Shown here: piece after piece, positions 12,408 to 23,830 of the stretch
Layout: the number at the start of each line of letters is the position of its first letter
Numbering within the stretch: the first letter of the stretch is position 1
Assembly (NCBI GenBank): GCA_947179155.2
Contig: OX359280.1
Location: 37,350,055-37,414,054 of the forward strand
Origin: Hedera helix
Taxonomy: Eukaryota; Streptophyta; Magnoliopsida; Apiales; Araliaceae
Length of the DNA: 64,000 bases
Direction: 5' to 3'
The notes under the pieces: generated by a model
The model's input: the letters and a program-made list of their open reading frames with translations, nothing else
Databases searched by the model: none
What the model was told of the DNA's origin: nothing
Made by a program: the position numbers and the translations under genes

Positions 12408-15071
12408 CTAAAGGAAGAGTGCGCAAATCAGCGAATCAAATTTCTCTGATGCGGCCAGTTGAAGCTCCTACAAAAGATGAAGTATAGACTAATTATTAAT
12501 TAGCATTAAATTAAAGAAATATTATTTTGTCATCATTAGCTTAATTAAGCACATTAATCACACGTGCATATAATGATGAACTAATCATGTGAATCTCTCT
12601 CTCTAACATAGGATTAAAATTATTTAACGGGACCATGGTTATATAGAAACGAATCAGTTCTTGATCTTGGGAAAATAATTAAGGAGCTTTAACTATATGT
12701 CAACGTGTTTAATTTCAGTTGCTCCCTATGTCAATGTTCTTGTATAGTATATAAAAATAGATAAATAAATTAAGGGATAATTAGCCCAGTAGTAGTGAGC
12801 TTAGGGATAAGTATCTGAAAAGATAAGTGTCATAAATTCAATTTTTCATACGGGCAAACAACTAACATAGTTTATTATGAACTTATACTGTATTCAGAAT
12901 TTGTGAGGTATTACTTACACCCATTATACCGTGTATTCTACTGTCATAAAAAATAAAACAAATTGAGAAACAAATTAGAATTAAAACCTTAAAGAGACAT
13001 ATATACCTGATTCGGACATTATGTTTTGAATGGAATTCAGTACATGTTCGTATGCTGAGGTAGGATCTTTTGTGGCTGTTTGGATGATACTGTAAGGTAG
13101 TGCACCGCTAGAATTACCTTTGAAAGCCTGCACAAGTAATGTAGTATATATATTCTCAACTATCACTACATATTAGCTGATCATAAATATGATATTTTCC
13201 CATATTTATCAACCCAAAAAAGAAAAAAGAAAAAAGACAGGGTTTTCATTAGTGATGAATTAGTCATGACCTGAGTGTTTGATTTATGATATTCATGTTC
13301 AACTCTCAGAAGTATCACATAATTAATTTGAATATATATAGAGAAAAGAAAATGCATCAAATTTAGGAGCATAAAGGCATGTAATACTAACTGTTGTAGC
13401 ACCAGACTTTTGATGATCCTCATAGGCGCCAAGCGAGACCGATATTCCCTGACGGGTACCCGCATACTGAAAGTGCTGATCTTCCCATGTACTATGCACC
13501 AGAACTGGCTGGGGCCGTGATATTTGGGGAAAAAGTTGTGGTGTCTGGTAGTAACCACTACTATGCACCCGAGGTGGTGACGCATGTGGTGATGTTTGCT
13601 GTTGGTAGTAATCGTCACTATCTGTCGGAGTAAGTGACGAGTGTGGTGATGATGCTTGTAGCCGTTGTTGGTGATAACCATTACTATGAGCTGGACGAAG
13701 TGAGCCAAGTGGTGGTGATGTTTGTGCTGGTGGTGGTGATGCTTGTACTTGTGGTCGAAGAAAACTGTTAATCCCCAATGGACGAGGTGGTTCTTGTGGT
13801 GGTGGTGATGATATTTGTGCTTGTGGCGACGTTTGTGCTGGTGATGATGTTCGTGCTTGCGGTGACGTTTGTGCTGGAGGTGATGTTTGTGGTGGTCGAA
13901 GAAAGCTTTTAGTTCCTAATGGACGAGATGACTCTTGTGGTGGTGATGTTTGTACTTGTGGTCGAGATGAGCTCTGTGGTGATGGTTGTGGTTGTTGGAA
14001 ATAAGTGTTGCTATAATCTGGACGAGGTGAGATCTGCGGTGATGGTTGTAGTTGTTGGAAATAAGTGCCGCTGTAATCTGAATGAGGTGAACTCTGTGGT
14101 GATGGTTGTACTTCTTGCTGGAAATAAGTGTTACCATGCGCTGGATGAGGTGATCCTTGTGGCGATGATGTCTCTGGTGATTCCTGATAAGAACCCTTGG
14201 TTCTCACCGGAGGAAGTGATCCTGGTAGTTTGAATGATAACAGCTCTGTCCCACCAGGTGACGACAGTGGTGGTGCATGTACTGATGTTTGTCTTTGAGG
14301 CGGTGTTTGAAATGATTGTTCTTGCTGATACCTGTTGTTAGGTATGCCATTATTCATCTTGCTAGGTGGATCATTGGCATAATTATTATACTGGCTAGCC
14401 AGTGGAGCACCATAGCCGGTATTCATCTTGCTAGGCGGAGACGCATCATAATTATCATACTGGCTAGTCAGTGGAGCACCGTTGCCGGTATTCATCTTGC
14501 TAGGTGGAGCTTTGGCATAATTATCATATTGGCTAGTCAGTGGAGTAACGTAGCCGGTATTCATCTTTCTAGGTGGAGCATTGGTATAATTATCATACTG
14601 GCTAGCCAGTGGAGCACCATAGCCGGTATTCATCTTGCTAGGCGGAGAAGCATCATAATTATCATACTGGCTAGTCAGTGGAGCACCGTTGCCGGTATTC
14701 ATCTTGCTAGGTGGAGCTTTGGCATAATTATCATACAGGCTAGTCAGCGGAGCAACGTAGCCGGTATTCATCTCGCTAGGTGGATCATTGGCATAATTAT
14801 CATACTGGCTAGCCAGTGGAGCACCATAGCCGGAATTCATCTTGCTAGGCGGAGACGCATCATAATTATCATACTGGCTAGTCAGTGGAGCAGTACCGTT
14901 GCCGGTATTCATCTTGCTAGGTGGAGCTTTGGCATAATTATTATACTGGCTAGGCAGTGGAGCACCGTAGCCGTTAATGCTCTTGCATACCGGACACTGA
15001 ACGATTTGTGCCTCAAAGGTCACCTCCAGTTCTGCCTTGCACCAATTGCATTTCTTTCTTCTAGTTGACAT
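12408..15071 (-). CDS. Metacaspase-like gene lacking the p20 catalytic domain, copy A
   Basis: Exon 1 runs 15071-13392: ATG, 560 open codons, then a GTTAGT donor. It encodes an LSD1-type zinc finger (CNWCKAEL ... CPVCKSI), a nine-unit 23-residue repeat, a Pro/Gln/Ser-rich stretch, and then VHSTWEDQHFQ and GISVSLGAYEDHQKSGATT. These last blocks match the part of type I metacaspases that follows the catalytic Cys. Exon 2 (13127-13007, canonical sites) continues with AFKGNSSGALPYSIIQ, the p10 core. A last-exon match, ELQLAASEKFDSLI (12467-12408), agrees with metacaspase C-termini. The p20 region with its His and Cys is absent, so protease activity is not expected. Exon 2 ends in phase 1 while the 12467 exon reads in phase 0, so a small middle exon is missing or the end is altered; direct splicing stops soon after GASTGRIREI. 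It could be a regulatory zinc-finger protein or an early pseudogene. Confidence 0.7.
14340..14980 (-). repeat. In-frame 69-bp (23-residue) repeat in trimeric higher-order array
   Basis: Nine units of the type APLTSQYDNYDASPPSKMNT run in the metacaspase-like exon. Three variants (marked AKAPPS, DASPPS and ANDPPS/TNAPPR) alternate in order three times, giving a 207-bp higher-order period. The frame is kept throughout. Copy B has none of these units. Confidence 0.9.
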
Positions 15072-15443
15072 CTCTCTGAAGGCCAAGATAATTAAAGAGG
15101 GTGCAAGAAAAGTGGAGTAAAAGAGTTAGTTGAATGTTTTTGTCAGGCTTATGTTTGTTCTTTGAGCAATTTATATAGAGAAATTATGACTTACTAGTGT
15201 ACCAGACAACACTAGTTGATTCAAGAGAATTTTCCTTTTTGATATATCACAATATAATGCTTTATTCCATAAACAGATGAGCCAAAATTGCGCAGGAAGA
15301 ACCAGATTCACTCTTTGAAAACTCCTTAAGGTTGAGAGAGGTTAAATTCTTTTCTATTAAGTGGATAGAACTTTTTGGCTCATAATAGAGCTCAGCTCCT
15401 ATTGAACCCAGATTCATTTTTATCAAGATATTTGTTCGTTAGA

Positions 15444-15539
15444 CAAGGCATTTCTGTTCCTGTATACTCCACTGAAGTTTTTGGGTTACACAGGAAAGGC
15501 ATATTTCTGTATACTCCACCGGAGTTTTTGGGTTACACG
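15444..15539. repeat. Doublet repeat upstream of metacaspase-like gene A
   Basis: Two adjacent units share TCTGTATACTCCAC.G and AGTTTTTGGGTTACAC. The same doublet is present upstream of copy B (about 26304-26395), so it predates the duplication. It lies about 375-470 bp upstream of the ATG and could be promoter-related, but no function is shown. Confidence 0.6.
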
Positions 15540-15765
15540 TGCTCTGTCGCTTGCCAATTCGCTTTGCACAAGTGGTCGAAATCATTTTTTAGGAACAGAA
15601 TAAGAGCTAAACAAACCAAAAAGTAGCATTTATTGTCATTTCATCCATAAAACAAGCTGATTGTGATCAAGTAAGTGAATCATTTCATACGATTTTTTTT
15701 ACTGCCATGAAAGGAATTGCTATTTTTTCAACCAAACTTGATAATATTAATAGAAACGACATAAC

Positions 15766-15831
15766 CTAAACATCTTTCATCTTTCATCTTTCATCTTTCA
15801 TCTTTCATACTAGTATATATATATATATATA
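15766..15831. repeat. (CATCTTT)n and (TA)n microsatellites
   Basis: About five CATCTTT units are followed by a TA run just before the hairpin element. Copy B keeps only one CATCTTT here. Confidence 0.8.
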
Positions 15832-15833
15832 GA

Positions 15834-16008
15834 AATGATTAAGTGCATACCCCCTTATTTTACATACCAAGCATATCCTTTTTAGCAACGGATCGAACGA
15901 CGGTTCGGTCCGTTGCTAAAGTTTAGCGACGGATCAAACCGTTGCCAGGTCCGTCGCTAAAGGAGATATGCTTTGTATGTAAAATAAGAGGGTATGCATT
16001 CCATCATT

Positions 16009-16009
<1 letters not shown>
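15834..16009. mobile_element. Hairpin MITE, about 175 bp
   Basis: The arms GTGCATACCCCCTTATTTTA and TAAAATAAGAGGGTATGCAT are inverted copies, continuing inward through ACATACCAAGCATATCC / GGAGATATGCTTTGTATGT. The centre holds nested palindromes built from GCAACGGATC and GGTCCGTTGC. The AATGAT at the left and ATCATT at the right extend the symmetry. Copy B has no such element at the matching site. Confidence 0.75.
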
Positions 16010-16040
<31 letters not shown>

Positions 16041-16746
16041 GCCAATGCCAAACCATTGGTTGTCATTGTTCTAGACTTCAAAGTTTATCATTAAAAGTTG
16101 AATATGAAACAATTTACCATACAGAAACTAATATAGGTAAAACTATGCCTAAGATATAATCAGCTAGACAATCCATCTCCAACAGGAACTGAACCACTAT
16201 AATATATCTTCCCTTAGATTTCAACTGCTTAAACTCATATTGATATCGGTATCTCTCATCAACCACTCTACTGCAAAATATTAAAGAGTAGAAAGATCTC
16301 AATATCAAAATTAATATAGTCAATCTAGAAGGTTGCAAATTATCACTTAACTATTATAACCCATGAAAATTGCTACTCCATATGGCTAGGCACTGGCTTA
16401 GTGTTCTAGCTTGCGTATTCCACGGTTTTAATATTATTATATGTAAATTCGTAATCAATATCTAAACATGGTCTTTTAGAAAGTTGACAAATTATCACCT
16501 AATCACATTGGTCTTCCTTATTATGGAAAGGCAATGGCAAGGCAATGGCTTAGTATTCTATGTACTCTCACCTTCATATTAATGCGATGTGATGCAAAAA
16601 TAATAGGTTATTCTAGAAGTAAAGAAAGTAGCTTCCATTTTTAGAAGAAACAACCTCAAGAGCAATATAGGAAACACAACATTGATCAAAACAGGTGATT
16701 CATGGATAAACTACAGTCAAGTCCAGAGATTTTATCTTTGCAGGTT

Positions 16747-17282
16747 GGACCAATAGACACCACGACACGTATGCGTGAGGTGAACGCCACCCGGCCGGAT
16801 CGTTTCTAGCAAACTTGTATTGGTGGAATACCAATGACTCCGTATCCCTTCGCTTATATTAAAGCGAGGTCTTTGGTACAATCAGAAAGTGTAAGAAAAT
16901 CGGTGTTGAATAGAACCGGGCGACCCGTTGTTTATAATGAAGAAAGAACCTTGGTATAGGTAGAAGATGACACAATCAATTATGAGCTATTGATTGATAA
17001 GTCAAATTAAACGCACATACTTACTCTGATAAGTTTAGTGATCTATCAAAGAACCAAAAGAGAACTTATGACGTCTTTTACCTATACTAAGGTTCTTACT
17101 TCGTTATAAGCAACGGGTGGTGGTTCCGTTCAACATTGATTTCCTTACACTTTTTAATTGTACCAATGTTCTCGCTTCAATATAAGCGAAGAGTTACGGT
17201 GTCGTTTGTGTTTCACCAATACAACTTTGCTAAAAATGATCCGGGCGGCGTTCATGTGCCATGGCATCTATCACCATGGGAT
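16747..17282. mobile_element. Foldback element, about 210-bp arms
   Basis: The left arm (about 16752-16965) and right arm (about 17072-17278) are inverted copies at roughly 80 percent identity by eye. For example GTTGTATTGGTG, TTCGCTTATATT and AAGAACCTT recur on opposite strands. A loop of about 100 bp separates them. No ORF of note is present. It begins where homology to copy B stops. Borders are approximate and no clear target duplication was found. Confidence 0.7.
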
Positions 17283-19189
17283 CTTCAAACTTGTGACTTT
17301 TCAACATCCTTGACGACTGAGATTTAGATCTACAATCCAGAACTGTTGTTAATCCAAGTTGCAGTTTGTCAGGGTCATTTTAGTCTCTAGTTGAATATAC
17401 TTTTGCTTAATTACATAATATTTTGGGGCTATTCTTATTATGAGATGAGATCACATTCAGATATTAGTAAAACTCTACTTCAAGTTGTGTGGTTGTGGTA
17501 GATGGTTCCTCAAATTGAAGAGTTGGATATCTTAAGTAACGGGGACGCCTGGCAGTGGCTTGGTATTAACCTTAAATTGACAAAACTCTTTTGATGGAAT
17601 TCCCGAAAGCATCACTTTGCTATTTCATTGGAATCATGAAGTTTCACAGAGAGTACGTTCTTCATGATATCTAAATGACTGAAACAATTGAACTTTTAAA
17701 AATAAAAATGATATTTTGACAATTTTCTTTGCTTCCTCAATCCTTTGTCATGTGTTTTACTGTACTATATAATCAGTTTCACCTTTCATATATCCATCTT
17801 CATTCCCCAAATTTCTCCTAGGATGATGGAATCTTAATAACTCCCAGGGTTGCTGATCCTCCACTAAGATTGAACTCAAAGAAAGGTCTGTCTTCTGAGT
17901 TCCCATGATAGAGCATTTGCTCTGTTGAGCATCGCGAGTATGTCTGGATGCTGTCAGGCAACTGCAGTTCTAGTTTTTTAGCTTCATACTTTCTTTTGCT
18001 TGTCATGAACTTGACCCTTTTTGTGGACATTCTATTCTTTGACATATTTCAGGTTACTGTTCCATTAGGAAAGTATAATGATTTTCCAATCTCAGTTTCA
18101 TTTGTTGCGAGCCACGGAGCCGATGAATTTCTTCTCGATACTGTGTTAGACATGCATTCAACTCTTCAAGAACAAGTTAGCATTGTTTCCAACACATCAA
18201 CATTACCATATATGAACAGGAACATGAAAGAAAAGGTTAAAGTATTCATCGCGATTCTCTAGTGTGAACATATTGGCCTTATTTCGTTAAAAGCTTATTG
18301 CATATTATATTGATTTTTTTTATTCCAATCACATCTTACACATTATCATAAGGTCCATAACCTTTTTGCTTGGGTGGGTTCTTGTTCAATATTTCATAGG
18401 TAGGGTGGTGGCTCTGAAAGTTTAGAATATTTATTGCATTTACTGTATGTGCACGAGTTTGTCCCCTTTCAGGCACATTTTAATAGAATTTGTTTACTTA
18501 CTAAATAAATATAAAAATCTGTTTGGTCTTGTTGATGAGGCTTTTACTCACATGCTTCCTGGTAATTTATTTTCTTCTCTCTCTTCCCAACCAACCTTAA
18601 TATTTGCAATTTTGCATAAAAGAGCCAATTGTGTGATATTATGTGAACATGTCTCTTGAATTGCGAATGACAGTAGTCTAGTATTGTCAACAGGTCCTGG
18701 TGATCTCTAGTTATACTCGATGCTTAATTTCTAGTGTTTTGGACCATTTGACTGCAATAAGTTTGGCGCTAATTTACTTACCATCCTAGTGTCCTTTTGA
18801 ATGCATTTGTTAGCACTTAGCATGTACCCGTTAATTATTATTATTTTCCCCCCTTGTAAATTCCCATCTTACCCGGATAGGAAGCCTGTCGCCAGACAGG
18901 ATGCTTTTACATTATTTGTTCAAATGCTACTTTTGAGTTATGATCACCAATATGTTCTGCAATATTTTGTGTAATGTTTTACCGGAACTTTGTAGACCAC
19001 TTAAATGCTACGTATTCTGTCAACACAAGATATTTACCCGGGCAAATATCTTTGCAGGGGAATGCTGCATATAAGGGGAAACAGTATAATAAAGTTGTAA
19101 GTTACTATACTCGAGCTATAAAGTTAAATGAGTCAAATGCAACTTTCTACAGGAATCGTGCAGCTGCTTACTAGAATTAGGATGGTATG

Positions 19190-20571
19190 TGTAACACCCC
19201 CTTTCCGAACTGGAAAGAGAGGTTACGCACAGAATATAACAAAACTAATAAACTGATATTCAAAATTTGAATATGAAACCGAATAGTTTGAATAGATAAT
19301 TGTCAACTGGCTAAAACACGGTCTGAGTATTACTACAATACTTAGAAACCAAAATATCAAATCCTACACAAAATATCTAAACCATTTACATAAAGGAAGC
19401 TCTCTTCACACTTGCCCTTGCTCCCCCTGATTACCTGCCAGAAGAAAAACACAGCATGAGCCAAATGCTTAGTACGGATATAGAGTGCAAGAAAATAAGA
19501 ACTAAAATGAATAACAAAATTAACTGAACTGAATTAATCTGAATAATATAATAGGCTGAATCAAATGGCTGGGGTTATTTCATACTGAGCTCAGAATAGA
19601 ACAAAAATATACCTTGTCACAAAGACAAGTCAAAATACTGTCACACAGGCAGACACACATTGGACTGCAGATCCAAATGTATGCAAAATCGGAAAGTGTG
19701 TTTGACACAAACAACACCAAACCGCAGAACAGAACAAAACAGAAAACTAGGGTCGACCCATACGCCTCCCACAACAAAACACCAATTGGCCAACGAACTC
19801 CCATCGGAGCACACAAAATGGAGACGCCATGGACTAATCACACCGCCATGGAAGTGTCATGTCTCGGTGTCAAGAGGACATGCCTGTGGTACCCTTACAG
19901 GTGGTTATAGCTCAGGTATACCCTACGGTACATTCTAATAAAAATATCATGTCACAATATATGCGACACAATACAAACAAAAGGGGTTCTAATCCGCACA
20001 TGCTAAACCGAAACGAATCAACACAAAGTCCTCAAAATATATATTAGCATGTTCTACAGAATCAGAATAAATACTAGACATGCTCTCTATGTCCAAAGAG
20101 TACAAGTTATGAATTTTTGAATATCTAAAAGCAAACAATTCTATCATAAGCATTTGACTATGAATAATATATTGAAACAATATCTGAATTCTAATCGAGA
20201 GACAAAACGAATAAACTTAAAAGTAAAGAAATATCGCTGAAGGAGTACGGAATCCGTACTTGAATTAAGCAATGAAATATCCGAAATTATAATCCAAAAC
20301 GACTCGTTAAATTTCCTTCGTCGGAACTAATTAAACAAAATAAAGGAATAAATAAATAGTTAATTAATTGATTAAGTTTTACACATTTTCTTTCTCTTAG
20401 GCGAATTTGAAATCATTTCGTTCTTAACAAAATTCTACATAAACTTGTACATATAAAAAAAATATATAGTATATAATATATTAATAAATAACATCTTTCT
20501 TGCTTCTTCCAAAATACATTTAAGTATATTTACAAAATATTCTTTCCATTTTTAATTATGTTACAAACAAA

Positions 20572-20643
<72 letters not shown>

Positions 20644-21104
20644 GTCAAAACTCTAAAGTTACAAAAATAATAATTTAATATCCCAAAATGCTAATTACTA
20701 ACAAAGATATATACCCAAAATATATACACTAACAAACTAAATAACATACAAAAATTAAAGTTACAAAATTAAAACTAATACAGAAAATTAAATAATTACA
20801 TAAAGAAAGAAAAAGAGACATACCCGAAATTAAGAAGAGATCCACCGTCTCCAAAGAAAACCAAAAGAAATTTGGGCTTATATCAATACCCAAAATTCAA
20901 AGAAGGAAATAAAATATTTAACTATGGAGGTTCTTATATAAAAGCCCCTCGCACAATAAGGTCATTTCTCACAATGGGAGGTCCTTATTGTTTAGTGAAT
21001 AAAACTAAAGGGATAATCCCCTATTTAAAGGCTAAGGCAGGGAAGGACTCAACGACAAGGGGCGAAGTGGGACTACCAAGAGGAAACAGTGACCGGTTAT
21101 TACA
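19190..21104 (+). mobile_element. Solo LTR in the OM64 pseudogene, 1.9 kb
   Basis: It starts TGTAACACCCCCTTTCC, ends ACCGGTTATTACA, and is flanked by a perfect GTATG duplication (19185-19189 and 21105-21109). The ends are typical of plant Ty3 LTRs. It contains no coding internal region and holds an (ATT)n run at 20573-20643. The duplicated target GTATG is the splice donor of the TPR exon. Confidence 0.88.
20573..20643. repeat. (ATT)n microsatellite
   Basis: About 23 uninterrupted ATT units lie inside the solo LTR. Confidence 0.95.
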
Positions 21105-21256
21105 GTATGCCTTTCTTTCTCATTTCTCTTGCTATCTCTCATCGATCGGCCATCACATATATCCAAAGGTTGCTCTACTGACTGATAATATATATTTTTT
21201 CCAGCTTTCAGAAAGCTGAGGATGATTACGGTAAAGCTATATCACTTGATAAGAAG

Positions 21257-21719
21257 GTCAGTCAACAAGCTTATGAATGTTTTATTTCATCAAGGAGCAT
21301 AATTATACTCATATCTGCATCATCCTCGTTACCTACTAAGCCTATTTTTAGGTCATAATGCTATATGATTCTGTATCCTATGAACTATGAAGTATTTTTC
21401 TTTGTTCGCAAGCACTTTTAGGCTTTTAGCTATACAGTAGACATTTTGAGGAGTAGAAGTGATGCAAGAAGATTTGAGGCAGATGATGTCGACTTGTCGG
21501 ATAGTGCATTAATGACACTGAATTATCTGGAGAAAAGAGATCGATGCAAGAATGGCCAGGGCTGATGGCTTCGTATGTATTCAGCTTCGACTTTGGGAGT
21601 TATTTTCCTTCAAGAGATGGTCTTTGGCATATCAGTTTTAGATGTTCCTTAGTTTATTAAAGTAGCTATTTTTGCTCTCTTTTATGATAATAATTTTTGT
21701 AAATCTTTTATGTTATTAC
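21257..21719. other. Sequence after the last OM64 pseudogene exon
   Basis: Intron-like T-rich sequence is followed by a short open piece (about 21460-21560, DARRFEADDVDLSDSALMTL) that I do not recognise and that is not an OM64 exon. The next expected OM64 exon is missing. Confidence 0.35.
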
Positions 21720-22451
21720 ATGACGTGCTTATAGGAAGTTGTCAGTACTCACGTGAGTTGGTTATAAGGAGCGTGGAAGGAAACTGACGAGAGTATAGGG
21801 ACCAACTACTTGACATATTTTTAGGAATTTGTCAGAATCTGCTACGTAGCACTTCAAGGGTATTTTCTTTCTTGTCCAAGAATATTCAACTATATATCCC
21901 GGCTTGTGGGTTTAGGAAAAGGACTTTTATTTCTGTTTTGATAATATGAAATTGAGCACTAGAGACTTCTCTGTGTTTCTTTGGGATTTTTCTCTTGTTC
22001 CTTTGGCTTGTAAATTTATCTGTTAACCAAGTCTACAGGATAATCATTATCCTGCACTCGGTGTCAGTTGATATCAGAATTCAGAGCATCAAACATCCCA
22101 TGGGGTTAGTACTTATCAATTTCAATGGTTAGTGGTCATGGTCGTCGTGGACAGGTTTAGGCTAAGGAAGTCCCACGCCGTGATCGAAACGTTCTGGACG
22201 TAATGATTGAGGATTTACAGAGACAAATTACAGAATTAACCTAATGTCTAACAACGCAAGGTCTCGGTTAGGGGTGTTCAAAAAAATCGGTCCAACTGGT
22301 ATTTCGTGTATACCAAACCGGACGGTTCAGTATAAATAGTGACCGGTTCAGTACCGGTACAACCGGTTCGGAGTTTTGGTGGTCTGATATATTCCAGACC
22401 ATACCGGTTATCCTATGTTTTTTTAAATTATAATTAATAATTAATAATAAT

Positions 22452-22494
<43 letters not shown>

Positions 22495-22865
22495 TTTAGG
22501 TAAAAAATTGGTACTGAACCGGTAAACCGGTTTTGTATACCGGTTCAACCGGTATCGGTACCGAGTTTTGAATAAATTCGGTACCGGTTCGTTTCGGTCC
22601 GGTTCGATTTTAACAGAATGAACACCCCTATTCTCGGTCATCATGGACAGGTTCCAGCCGAGGAAGTCCCGCACCTTGATCGCAACCTTCCGAAAGTAAT
22701 GAATGGTTGTCATGGGCAGGTTCCGACTGCGGAAGTCCCGTACCCTGATCATAACATTCAAAATTTCCAAAATTCTAGGTCAATTGATGATTATATAGAA
22801 GAGTTTTAACAATTGATAACTCGTAATAATCTGTCTGAATTGGAGGAGCAGTTGGTGGCATAGTA
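21720..22865 (+). pseudogene. Ty3-type gag remnant with flanking LTR-like leader
   Basis: After an LTR-like tract and a degenerate primer-site-like TTGATATCAGAATTCAGAGC (about 22068-22087) comes a gag-like frame with VMIEDLQRQITELT. It has three related repeats of the form HGQVPAEEVPHLDRN and ends SIDDYIEEF and RNNLSELEEQLVA, features of plant Ty3 gag. Stops interrupt it and a hAT MITE (22269-22630) splits it in mid-codon context; skipping the MITE restores the repeat register. No pol follows. Confidence 0.65.
22269..22630. mobile_element. hAT-type MITE (copy 1)
   Basis: Terminal repeats TAGGGGTGTTCA / TGAACACCCCTA are flanked by an 8-bp duplication with one mismatch (GTCTCGGT / TTCTCGGT). 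The body is rich in ACCGGTACCGG/AACCGGT motifs and carries an (ATA)n core at 22441-22492. Confidence 0.88.
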
Positions 22866-23369
22866 TTTGGGTGTATTAATGTGGCAGTCCCTGCAGGATC
22901 CTTTTTCATGTATAAATTGTTGGTATGGATGGTAGTTTAATGTGTATTAATAAATAGGTATCATACAATTTTTTTATTATTTTAAAAAAGGCTTCCTTTT
23001 ATAATATCTAATTGCCAGGAAAAAAAATCTTCATTTCTTTTGGTTTATTATATTTTACAACTTCAGCCTAATTTTTTTTAATCTCAAAAAATATAAATAA
23101 AAATTTTGTTTCGTATATTAATATATTATTATTATGTTTTCAATTTTATCCCTCTAATTAGAAGGAACACTTTTTAGTGCGTAAATAGAGCATTTTACCT
23201 TTTAAAAACTCACATGTTGTGCACATGCTTCATTAATTTTGACCAAAATTGGTTAGAAGAGACTGTTTTGTAAAAAATTGAAACGCTAGCTATGAGATTA
23301 TAAAAATTAAAACATTAGCGTCTATGTGCATTTAATTGTAAACATGAGGGAACAATTTTACAATTTGCT
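22866..23369. other. AT-rich spacer
   Basis: No gene, repeat or element was recognised before the start of copy B. Confidence 0.5.
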
Positions 23370-23422
23370 CAATAATAAAGAACAATATGGAGCATACGAA
23401 GTAAGATGCATGGCATTTGAAG

Positions 23423-23830
23423 TAGGGGTATTCATCCAGTAAAAATCGGATCGAACTGGTACCGAAATTATACAAAACTCGGTACCGATACCGATATCGA
23501 TTGAACCGGTATACCGAGTTAGTTCGGTAGCGGTTTGGTACCAGTTTTTATCGAAATATACCGATTTTTTAATTATTATTATTAATAAATAATTAATAAT
23601 AAAATAATTAAAAAATATTAATAATGATAATTTTATTATTTTTATTGTTAATTATTTAATAATAATAATTACAATAAATAAATAAAAAACTGGTATAATC
23701 AGTATGGTTCGGTTAATACCGATCTTCTAAAACTCCGGACCGGTACCAAACCGATTGGTACCGGTATACCGAACCGGTCGATTCGAACATACCATATATC
23801 CCCAAAAAAACAAAAATTTGAACACTCCTA
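23423..23830. mobile_element. hAT-type MITE (copy 2), with empty site in copy A
   Basis: Ends are TAGGGGTATTCA / TGAACACTCCTA with a perfect 8-bp duplication ATTTGAAG. The matching place in copy A (about 12089) reads GCATTTGAAGTGAGCTTC with no insert. The interior has the same GGTACCGG-type repeats as the other copies. Confidence 0.92.

Larger units (their letters stand above)
12044..16745. other. Segmental duplication, copy A
   Basis: From AGTAAAGAACAATATGGAGC (about 12044) to the TTTTATCTTTGCAGG end near 16745, the sequence pairs in the same order and orientation with 23370-28865. Shared landmarks include GTGATCAGGTA.CAGTAGTTG, the metacaspase-like gene, its upstream doublet repeat and GGCCAATGCCAAACCATTGG. 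Copy A lacks the hAT MITE (23423), the solo LTR (28391) and the 26655-27795 insert of copy B. It alone has the hairpin element at 15835. Confidence 0.85.
17822..21256 (+). pseudogene. OM64/TOC64 pseudogene (amidase end plus TPR start)
   Basis: Four exon remnants in order match OM64. 17822-17957 has DDGILITPRVADPPLRLN and, after one extra C, the SIASMSGCCQ block. 18053-18235 has VTVPLGKYNDFPISVSF and ASHGADEFLLDTVLDM. 19058-19184 is the first TPR, with GNAAYKGKQYNKVVSYYT. 21205-21256 has FQKAEDDYGKAISLDKK. Lesions are a +1 frameshift near 17903, a GC instead of GT at the 17958 donor, a one-base loss near 19172 that makes stops after RNRAAAY, a 1.9-kb solo LTR at the 19185 donor, and absence of the last TPR exons, which are the ones present at 1-873. 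The amidase N-terminus was not found upstream (17283-17821). It is a partial paralogue of the gene at the left edge. Confidence 0.85.

Noticed and set aside
14316..15068. 250-codon plus-strand ORF (SQWSTVAGIHLARW repeats)
   Set aside because: It is the reverse complement of the in-frame 69-bp repeats of the metacaspase-like exon. Open repeats on one strand easily leave the other open, and it has no family features.
17818..18045. Minus-strand ORF over the first OM64 pseudogene exon
   Set aside because: It is antisense to a clear OM64 exon remnant, with no similarity of its own.
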